Of a DNA stretch of 64,000 nt, positions 56,410-64,000 are shown piece after piece (position 1 is the stretch's first letter; each line of letters starts with the position of its first letter). The notes beneath the pieces are model-generated. The model ran no database searches and was not told the DNA's origin. It was given only the letters and a program-made list of their open reading frames with translations. This stretch comes from Ciborinia camelliae (taxonomy: Eukaryota > Ascomycota > Leotiomycetes > Helotiales > Sclerotiniaceae), in the NCBI GenBank assembly GCA_025890175.1, contig JANPYM010000012.1:1376205-1440204 (forward strand), in the 5' to 3' direction. The position numbers and the translations under genes are program-made.

Positions 56410-59400
56410 ATGAATTTTCATTCTGTCTACTTCGTTGCTTTCGCCCTGCTGGGTCTACTGAGAAACGTCCGAGCAGATTCAACCTCGAATTGTTCTTGTG
56501 GTTATTACGACCCAGCAACAGAAAACTTGTTTACCGATTTTTTGATTGTTTACTTCAACGAAACAGCCACATTCCCCTCCGAAGTTTTCCAAAACCAAGA
56601 ATACGAGAACAAGTACGAAAAGAGCTGGAATGCACGATACAGGCAAGGTGCCGATCCCTCAAATGTTCAGATCACAAACTCGACATCTGGAGGCGTCGGA
56701 AACTCTTCATCACTGCAGTTCACGATAAATCCATCGACCTCTCAACATCTCGTCAAGGGCGGTGCTATTCGAACTCTGAGATCTGACATCCAATATGGCT
56801 CTTTCAGATCAACGATTCGTCCAGCCGAAGCTTGGACTGGAGGCAGCGGCATGTCGATGCTTCTCAAATACAACGAGACACAAAATATTCAGATCAATAG
56901 TTTGAACCAACAAAAGCCCACAGATGCCTGGATCAATACCTTACTGTCGGATGAATTCCCCAATCGTGTTTACGGGCTCAATTTCAGTAATTTGGAAAAC
57001 AATGCTTCTTACAGCCCGGAGATCAATCCTTGGGATTTTACAGAAGTCCGCATGGACTGGACAAAACATACAGTAAAATTCTATATTGGGAACGTACTAG
57101 CTCGCTCAGTGTCTACCAAAAATGAAAGCAGCAAAAGGTTTCCAGTCACCCCATCACCGCTGTTCTTCAAGCTCTGGTCGAACGGGGATTCCTATTTCAC
57201 TGCTGGACCGCCGACAAAGAATGCCACAGCCAATCTTGGGTGGACTCGATCATTTTTTAATTCATCGACCATGACTAAGGAGCAACACAAAGAATTTGAC
57301 ACCAGATGCGCTGTTACAGATGCATGTTTGATGGATGATACATCATTGCGTGGCTATACTGACTTTGGCGTGGATTCTATCGCAAAATGGAAGGCTACAA
57401 CACATGACAGCGGAGTCCGAACTTTTGCTTACATTTGTCTCTCGTGTTCTGTGGCTCTGACCTTAATTTTGCTTTGCAACGTTACTTTCCAAAGGTGGCC
57501 TACTAAGGACTCAAAGTCTCCAAAAGAACCAAAGGTACATAGCTGTTACCGTCTGCCACCGCAAATTTCCAATTCCAAAATGCTTCTGTCACCGGGAACG
57601 ACACCGATATCATCCACGAGAGTTTCATCTATGGACCTTAAGAATCCAAAAGATGATCTCGAAATCACAAAAGTTGGCTTTACCTCCGCATCACCATCAC
57701 TTGCCCTCAAAGACATGGGAAATCAAGAAGGCAAACATATGTCGAACAATAGTTCTTTCGCAGCATCTAGGCAGCACTCCACCTCAAATATGAGTGGATT
57801 TACCTTGAACGATCCTATATCACCTACAGCTTCAGACCAAAAACTCTACAGCTTCAATAATACTCCAAATGATTCGAGGGCTGTTACACCGAAGAACTCC
57901 GCTTACTTCGGTAATGATGGTCGTCCAATTCTAGATGGTGTGACCCCACATAATTCTTTCATCTACAGCAAAGACATAATAGAATCATCAGAGAAGAAGG
58001 GATTGCCAATGGCCAGCACCATCGAAACTACTGAAATTGACACTTCTCGGCCAGCACCTCCCAATCACGCCGTTTCAGAAGTTCCAGCCCCAGTTGCATT
58101 GCCAGCTGCACCCATCAATGCTCGCCCACCACCCACCAAGAAAATCGAATATTTGGCTGGTCTAATATCAATTGCTACATTGCTTGTAACTTTTATTCAT
58201 TTCATCTTCTCATATTCTCCAGCGATGGGTATGATTGGCGCTTCTGAACACTACAGTTATGAGGTGATAATTCGTAAGACTGCCGGATCATATCTGCTTA
58301 ATCAGATTCTTCTTGGACTGTTCTTTATTACATCCACTCGTTTCCTCACCAGTCGTTACCTACGAACTGGAGATCTTGGAAGTATAGCCGAGAAGACTAC
58401 TGGAAGAACATTCCGTGTGATGATTCCAATTGCGGCTTGTGCTATGCTCGAGTACTTTTTGATCGATGTGGGAGCCCTCACCTGGTTAGAATATCTTCCC
58501 AGTATCAGTTGGTCAACATGGCCCTATGCTGTGGGATACACAGATTTCTCCAATTACATCTCCGAAGTTCTCGAACTTGCTTATCTGCTTCCTAATGCAG
58601 CTCCGCGAATCACTTACAACTATTGTACTGGTGTTCTTTGGACCATTCCTGTCCAGATTGAAGGCTCTTGGATTACGCTTTTAGGATGTGTCGTGGTCAG
58701 AGAAATAAAAACTCCGTGGAAACGTATGTGCTATTATCTCTTCTGCATTTTAAACCATTGGTACGCTGAGTCTTGGGGTACCTTTTTCTGGTTTGGAGTC
58801 CTCTACACAGATCTTGATGTCACCTTCAAGTACAAGAAGTGGCTCAACGATCACGGATGTGTCCTCTGGACCGGCATCACTATCGGTTTCGTGCTCGCGA
58901 TTGGTGGTCTATCAAACGATTTGATCACCTCATGGACTGGCTTCTCCCTACCTATCGTAGAACGTGGAATTCATCCAGATCCCGAGACGGCTGTTCCAAT
59001 CGCACAAACGACAAGTGCAGGATACCCAGAATATTTCAACCCTCGTTTCAATGGAATTTTCTTCGCCGTCGGTCTTCAATTTGTCATTGAAAATTGCTAC
59101 TTCGTTCAATATTTCCTGTCGATGACGCTTTGGTTAAAGCTCTTCCCACACATCTTCACCATCTATCTTATCCATGGTTTGATTTGGTGGTCACTTGGTC
59201 CTGTGGTATGTGTAAACTTGGCTGCTAACACATCGCTTCCATATTGGTCGGTTGCCTTGATCACGGCGACAATTTGCTACGGAACTTTGTTTTCATCATT
59301 ACCAATTCTTACGCCTGTTGTGGAAACGTTGGGAAAGAATGTGACGGCTAATATTTGGAGAATGGCACACATAAAACCCGCACCGAGAAGGAAGACGTTG

Positions 59401-59517
59401 TTTCCTTTCCCAGATGGTCTCTTCTTGGATTATGAGGAAAAGAACCCAGAGGTTGTGGATCAACATGAGGATGTGGAAAAGAAGGCAGGAGTGGCTGTTT
59501 TCGAGGAGGAAATGTGA
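56410..59517 (+). CDS. Fusion of secreted lectin/GH16-like domain and acyltransferase-3 domain
   Basis: Single exon, 1035 residues, start at ATG 56410 (frame extends only to a GTG at 56380). Order: signal peptide (1-23, FVAFALLGLLRNVRA), a concanavalin-type/GH16-like sandwich (about 24-330: YENKYEKSWNARYRQG, GGAIRTLRSDIQYGSFRSTI, DFTEVRMDWTKHTVKFYIG), a membrane segment (337-360), a 210-residue Ser/Pro-rich linker, then acyltransferase-3 (about 577-960) with ten membrane segments. The GH16 catalytic position, usually ExDxxE, appears to be replaced by the ETQNIQINS region, so I expect binding, not hydrolysis. In TM1 of the acyltransferase His597 is kept, but the partner Arg position 586 is Ile. 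Lumenal sugar binding plus acyl transfer suggests modification of a chain at the membrane (inference). Confidence 0.85.
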   Translation: MNFHSVYFVAFALLGLLRNVRADSTSNCSCGYYDPATENLFTDFLIVYFNETATFPSEVFQNQEYENKYEKSWNARYRQGADPSNVQITNSTSGGVGNSSSLQFTINPSTSQHLVKGGAIRTLRSDIQYGSFRSTIRPAEAWTGGSGMSMLLKYNETQNIQINSLNQQKPTDAWINTLLSDEFPNRVYGLNFSNLENNASYSPEINPWDFTEVRMDWTKHTVKFYIGNVLARSVSTKNESSKRFPVTPSPLFFKLWSNGDSYFTAGPPTKNATANLGWTRSFFNSSTMTKEQHKEFDTRCAVTDACLMDDTSLRGYTDFGVDSIAKWKATTHDSGVRTFAYICLSCSVALTLILLCNVTFQRWPTKDSKSPKEPKVHSCYRLPPQISNSKMLLSPGTTPISSTRVSSMDLKNPKDDLEITKVGFTSASPSLALKDMGNQEGKHMSNNSSFAASRQHSTSNMSGFTLNDPISPTASDQKLYSFNNTPNDSRAVTPKNSAYFGNDGRPILDGVTPHNSFIYSKDIIESSEKKGLPMASTIETTEIDTSRPAPPNHAVSEVPAPVALPAAPINARPPPTKKIEYLAGLISIATLLVTFIHFIFSYSPAMGMIGASEHYSYEVIIRKTAGSYLLNQILLGLFFITSTRFLTSRYLRTGDLGSIAEKTTGRTFRVMIPIAACAMLEYFLIDVGALTWLEYLPSISWSTWPYAVGYTDFSNYISEVLELAYLLPNAAPRITYNYCTGVLWTIPVQIEGSWITLLGCVVVREIKTPWKRMCYYLFCILNHWYAESWGTFFWFGVLYTDLDVTFKYKKWLNDHGCVLWTGITIGFVLAIGGLSNDLITSWTGFSLPIVERGIHPDPETAVPIAQTTSAGYPEYFNPRFNGIFFAVGLQFVIENCYFVQYFLSMTLWLKLFPHIFTIYLIHGLIWWSLGPVVCVNLAANTSLPYWSVALITATICYGTLFSSLPILTPVVETLGKNVTANIWRMAHIKPAPRRKTLFPFPDGLFLDYEEKNPEVVDQHEDVEKKAGVAVFEEEM

Positions 59518-60033
59518 TTTCGTTTATTAATTTTGGAGTTGAATAGAGTTTATGATGGCGGGCATGATGTTTTTAATGTAGTTATGATCTAGCATTTCGA
59601 AAGCTCGATACCAAAAGCAATCAAATGAAGATGTTCAGATTGTTCTCTCCCAAATCTTTCAACTTGAAGCCTCTATTCGCAAAATAGCCATTTATTTGGG
59701 AAAATCAAACCACCTGCAAACCTTGAAACATATTTGGCATTGCGATTGGCGGAGAAGTGCTGATTGTGAGAATATATCAGCCCAACATTTGGTTAATCAT
59801 AATGCCCCGACCGCCCATTGACATCTCTGGCCTCATCCCATTTGGTAACCTTAACCTTCATCCTGATTATCAATCGACTACGGAACTCCATGGTGTCTGC
59901 AACTTTCCTTCTTATGAATACAACTTCAACAACAAAAACCTCCACTTTGAGTATGAAACAACCAAATTCCTCCGACGCATCATAATATATTTTTATATTC
60001 ACACTAGGCTTCAAGTGAGTGACCCTTCTCGCA
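59518..60033. other. Intergenic
   Basis: Short frames only; the 59757-60098 frame overlaps the next pseudogene's first exon and has no domain. Confidence 0.5.
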
Positions 60034-61792
60034 ATGGAACCAAATCACGCCGCCGGCGAAATCTTCACGTGTATTTGTGGGAAGGATTGCGGGAATAGTG
60101 AACTGAAGTCTCCTCATTCTTCTTGTCGGAAATGCCGATAATAAAACACAGAAAAATCTCAACTTCGTCACATTTCTTACTGTCGGAGGCTTAAGGCTCG
60201 CGGGGATGTAAGATCGGGAAAGCGCGCTTGTTTGCCTTGTACAAAGGCGAAAACACATTGTGATTTGATTAATCCAAGTTGCTCACGATGTACCAGCAGG
60301 AAATTTACTTGTGCTTATGAGAGGCCAAGAGTGTCGAGTGCTAAAGTATTGGGGCCCGTGGCTGAAGAGCTTCTAGATAATGACCTAAATCAGATTGCAG
60401 AAGTTTCTTGTATCCCATGTTCATCGCAGGACTCAACGGTTGCTCCACTGGCGTTAATGAGTATCCATGAAGGTTCCATCGATTGATTCGATTCTGACTC
60501 ATCTCGGAGTTTGAGGTTCGATTCGGAGGAACTCCTCTCACCAAATCTATCAGATGAAAGATGGAACCTTGAAGCTCTAGAATTCATTCCCAAACATATG
60601 GAAGATTCAGCACCTCAAACAACTCGCCAGTTAACTCGGTCCTCTCCACTAATTTTCGATGAACATTTAAGCCCATTGTCCGGCAATTTCCAAGTCAAAG
60701 ATATAGAACCATATTATCCATTATACAACCAACCCGCGCCCAAAATCCCCAAAGCATTTGTACCCCGAAAGATACCCAAGAACCAATTCTCGCTAAACAG
60801 AAATTACATAGTACTATACACTCTACCAACCTACCCCTCGATGCTACTCCCCAGAAACGAAGATGGCCTCCCTCCATTCATCTACCCGCACTTCAACAAC
60901 CGGAATGCGCTTCCGGGACCCCTAACTACATATGCCATTCTCGTACGTTGGATGTCCGTGAAGAATGAAGAAAATGCGCGACATATCTGGGGGTTTATGA
61001 GAATGGAGGTTGATAGGATCAGTGCCCAGGTTCGTTATTCTGCTGTCTTGGTTAAGTTTTGCAGTATATGGGTGGCGACGGTGATAGTATCCAACATATA
61101 ATGAGGAAGATTCCGTAGCTGCTTTTCAAGCAATGACGGTGTATTTTCTTCTTCGACTCTCGGAAGATAATGAGGAGGTGGCCAATTTTGATGTTTCATT
61201 GATTCGTACGATGCTTGTAATTTAGCTCCGTTTATAATCTATGTTTTCTCTAGAGGCTTTGGTGTCGTTAAACTTACGAGAGAATAGCAAGTTGTGACAC
61301 AAGTGATTTACTTGGTAGAGAATCCCTTCGATGACAGCACACCTTTATGGAAGCATTGGGCATTATCCGAGTCTGTACGCCGGTAAGTAAGGCCATATAA
61401 CATCTTTACCACCCCCTCAAGAAAAGAACAAAAATCCTCCATCTCAAAAAAGAACACCGCACTAACTCGCCACACTTGCCCCTCTCAACACAATAATAAT
61501 CCTCTTCTTCATCGACCTATTCTTCGATATATCCAGCCATCTATCCAACTACGACTGTGACGGAAGCCGCCTAATATCCATGACCCTTCCCTGTTCGCGA
61601 AAACTATGGAGAGCCACCGCGAATGAAGCCTGGAAAAGCGAGTATACGCAAACGGTTGCAAACAAACAGCTTACGTATGGAGATTTAATAAATTCTCGTT
61701 CAAGACCTGCGGATCACATGCTTGATCGATGGTTATCTCAATTAGATGATTTTGGGATGTTGGTTTTGGCTGCAGCGAGTTTAGCTTCGTGA
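60034..61792 (+). pseudogene. C2HC plus Zn2Cys6 transcription factor, pseudogene
   Basis: From ATG 60034 the frame encodes FTCICGKDCG... and CRKC, then two in-frame stops TAATAA (60139-60144), then KSQLRHISYCRRLKARG, the known fungal C2HC-before-Zn2Cys6 arrangement. The Zn2Cys6 cluster CLPCTKAKTHCDLINPSC SRCTSRKFTC has the C-x2-C-x6-C-x6-C-x2-C-x6-C spacing. A third stop (TGA 60484) follows. The regulatory domain continues as AFQAMTVYFLLRLSEDNEE (after an intact 58-bp intron at 61030-61087), PLWKHWALSESVRR and FDISSHLSNYDCDGSRLISMTLP...KLWRATANEAWKSEY, ending at 61792. Domain order is complete but three stops disrupt the DNA-binding half. All three fit C-to-T changes of CAA/CGA codons. Confidence 0.8.
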
Positions 61793-62300
61793 GTGAGAGT
61801 TGGGTGGGATAGGAATAATGAACAAGGGATCGGATGTAATGCAATAAGAAATGATGCTCTATTGGTTTCTGGGATCTTCCGTTCTTTGATTGGTAGTTTC
61901 GAGGTGTATATGGAAGTATGACCCTTTACCTAGTCGTCCCTTTTTTCCTATTTAACCTGTTTTCCTACTTTATTGGATGCAGTTCTTTCCAGAACTCTGC
62001 CGTCTGATATTTGCATTTCACGGGGTTAATCAAGAATTCCAAGGATGTCTATCATATTTCGTGAGCTTCTATGGGATCTATGTACAGCTCCATACTCTTC
62101 TTCAGATGGCATGATCCAGCCACTCGTCTCATCAATCAGAAAAGTAGAACTTTTGTCCTTTCGTAATATATACGAGCCACTCAACCAAGCCATATCATTT
62201 CCATGATCATGATTATGCGTCCACAAATTTGCTATACTGGCCGTTACCCCAATCTGTCGACTGTGGATGAGTACAAGAATACAAAGAAATAAAGTAGCCT
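61793..62300. other. Intergenic
   Basis: No supported gene between convergent units. Confidence 0.5.
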
Positions 62301-63475
62301 TTATAGTTTCTCAATACTCATACCATCCTCAAACTTATAGATGCCTTGTCGCCCTTCATAGTTAGAGATTATACCCATGAGTCTTAATTCTTTGGTACCA
62401 TTGTACCTTTGTTGCTTTGTGAAAGGCTTGACATTAGCATTGATTTCATTACGAAAAGTATAGCTAGTTAAGCTAAAAACACCATCTGGTAGAAATGATG
62501 CCTGGTAAGGAGGAACACCGTGTTTGAGTAGGCTTTTTTCCAAATTGTCCCCGCGTTTGAGTTCTGCCACAATTACAAATGCGTCTGGTGAGTATTTTGC
62601 TGATCCCTTTATTTCTTGGAATACTGGGCATTCGAGAATCTTCATACTCTGATGGGTATGATATTCACAGAGCGTTGTGGATGAGGGATTTAGTCTTTCG
62701 GCAATTTGCTCCGCTGATTTGTTCAATAATGCGCGGGATTCATCTGTATCCAAATTTGGATGGAATTTTTGAGTGGTAAAATCTGACAGGGAAGGATCTT
62801 CTGCCATAAAGTTGTTAAAACGGGTCACTGCTAACTCTGAGGCATCAGCCTTCGACGCGAGTAAAGCCAACCTATGCAGGAAACCGTAAAAATACCGAAT
62901 AGGTCCAGGATAGCCCTGAGTCCTGGGTATTTCAGCTACGATTCGTGTCAGCCATTTTGCATCCATCGCCCTGGGGCGGTCCTCATTTATCTTGAGAAAT
63001 GTAATAATGTAGTTCGTGGCAAAATCTTGCAATTCCAAAGCGCAGTACTTGTGAGCCAGACAATACAACTCCACCCTCACTGATGCCTCTGCGTGTGAAG
63101 TTGTTTCGTCTGGCATGGGTATTCGATTTGTATAACACCACTGCACCAAGAGTTCGAAAGCTTGGAACCTATCTTCGGGTAAGTCTATGACTTTGGCGGT
63201 TGCCTCGCTAAAGTTTCCGCGGAGCATGGCGTCGAAAACTTCCAGCTTTTCGCAAAGAACATTCTTGTGGACCTTGATGAGTGAATGGGAATGGCCGACA
63301 CGAAATTCGATCGTCTCATCCCCGAGAAATCTAAACACAATATTAGCTTGGTTCCGGCAAGTCTGAAAATTATCATGGGGAAGACGTACCTTGAAAATCG
63401 TTCGGGGGGCTTTGGTTTTGGATACGGGCTTACACCATCTGCAATTAGTCTTCTAGAATGGCGTTTAGCAGGCAT
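62301..63475 (-). CDS. BTB/POZ domain protein
   Basis: Exons 63475-63390 and 63330-62301 (371 residues), joined by a 59-bp GTACGT...TTTAG intron inside ...PERFSR/FLGDE. A basic leader MPAKRHSRRLIADG precedes the BTB core: IEFRVGHSHSLIKVHKNVLCEKLEVFDAMLRGNFSEA, then IDLPEDRFQAFELLVQWCYT and a helical KYCALELQDFATNYII. This is the common fungal small-BTB form, where a BTB dimer or cullin-3 adaptor is followed by a C-terminal part of unknown function (ELRLMGIISNYEGRQG). No signal peptide; probably nuclear or cytosolic. It appears intact. Confidence 0.85.
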
Positions 63476-64000
63476 GGCGAGAAGAGTAGACTCTAGAGAC
63501 TCTAAAATCAGGCGGGGTTGACTGGCCGGTTATTGATTTTTGGTGGATGAGGCACAGTTGCACAAGCTGCAGAATCGCCGATGAGTCTTCAAATGTTGGT
63601 GAAGTTGTTGATGATACTATTTATTTTTAAGTGGTAGTTGAGGTAGTTATCTCTTGGAGTGGTTGTTTCCGAAAGATCGAAGAACTTGTTGAAATTATCT
63701 GGGATAATCTTGACACAGCTTTTATGTTTGTAGAAAGGAGGACTAGGTTGGTCATTAGATAGATATGAACACTTGTTCTCTTTATACGATGCTGTACCGT
63801 ACCTTTTATGCGAAACTATCGTACCAAACTTTACCATTCCGAAGCCTGTATTTGAGAGGTTTGATACATTGAATCTTTCAAATTCCATCTTCAGAAGACT
63901 AGTACGGCTAGTCTAACAGTGAATGGAGTCGTATAAAATATTTGGCGTGAATTGTGTAGCAAACTGAGTGAATCAGAAACGGTGATGGGAGTTCATGCAT
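63476..64000. other. Window end, weak ORF
   Basis: A minus frame at 63888-63589 (99 codons, MEFERFNVSNLSN) is the only sizeable ORF; it has no domain and is Asn/Lys-rich, as chance AT-rich frames are. Confidence 0.35.

Noticed and set aside
59757..60098. 113-codon ORF before the C2HC/Zn2Cys6 pseudogene
   Set aside because: Overlaps its first exon in another frame and has no recognisable sequence.

Overview
The window is nuclear DNA of a filamentous ascomycete, most likely a leotiomycete of the Sclerotiniaceae/Helotiales type. Evidence: short introns (about 50-75 bp) with GTAAGT-like donors, fungal-only families (Zn2Cys6 regulators, GH76 and GT2 cell-wall enzymes, an NRPS-like reductase), secreted Gly-rich proteins with Kex2-like KR/SR sites, and intergenic DNA littered with TACC/GGTA tetranucleotides. 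The genus is inference; no marker gene is present. A 10-N assembly gap lies at 55106-55115.

Layout. 1-6787: one regulatory or F-box-like gene (minus) and a gene-poor stretch full of simple repeats, including a 9-bp satellite (5161-5530) and a 10-bp satellite (6024-6206). 6788-8273: three-exon GH76 wall mannanase. 12260-12947: small helical protein with a 75-bp repeat tail cut by a 37-nt deletion. 13520-15487: decayed NRPS-like carboxylate reductase (A-T-R) whose reductase part is still one clean ORF. 16011-19556: tandem pair of mitochondrial M48 (OMA1-like) proteins, the first with HEMAH, the second with HSLAH and so probably catalytically dead. 22987-29600: a damaged block with a degenerate DEAD-box gene and anonymous ORFs, repeatedly broken by local duplications. 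31760-35330: divergent pseudogenes of a fungal transcription factor and a monocarboxylate-type MFS transporter. 36687-39361: two neighbouring secreted Gly-rich repeat proteins. 45459-48125: large secreted protein of unknown function. 49089-59517: GT2 polysaccharide synthase, membrane acyltransferase and a lectin/GH16-like plus acyltransferase fusion. 60034-61792: decayed C2HC+Zn2Cys6 regulator. 62301-63475: BTB/POZ protein.

The most interesting locus is 49-59.5 kb. A processive GT2 synthase, a stand-alone acyltransferase-3 membrane protein and a 1035-residue fusion of a GH16-like (apparently non-catalytic) lectin domain to an acyltransferase-3 domain look like a compact system for making, acylating and holding a surface polysaccharide. 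The two acyltransferases each keep only one half of the R-X10-H signature. A second theme is gene decay in several stages: clean tandem duplications and deletions that shift frames (12.9, 23.7, 27.8 and 28.5 kb) and stop-codon decay with RIP-like stop codons (60.1 kb).
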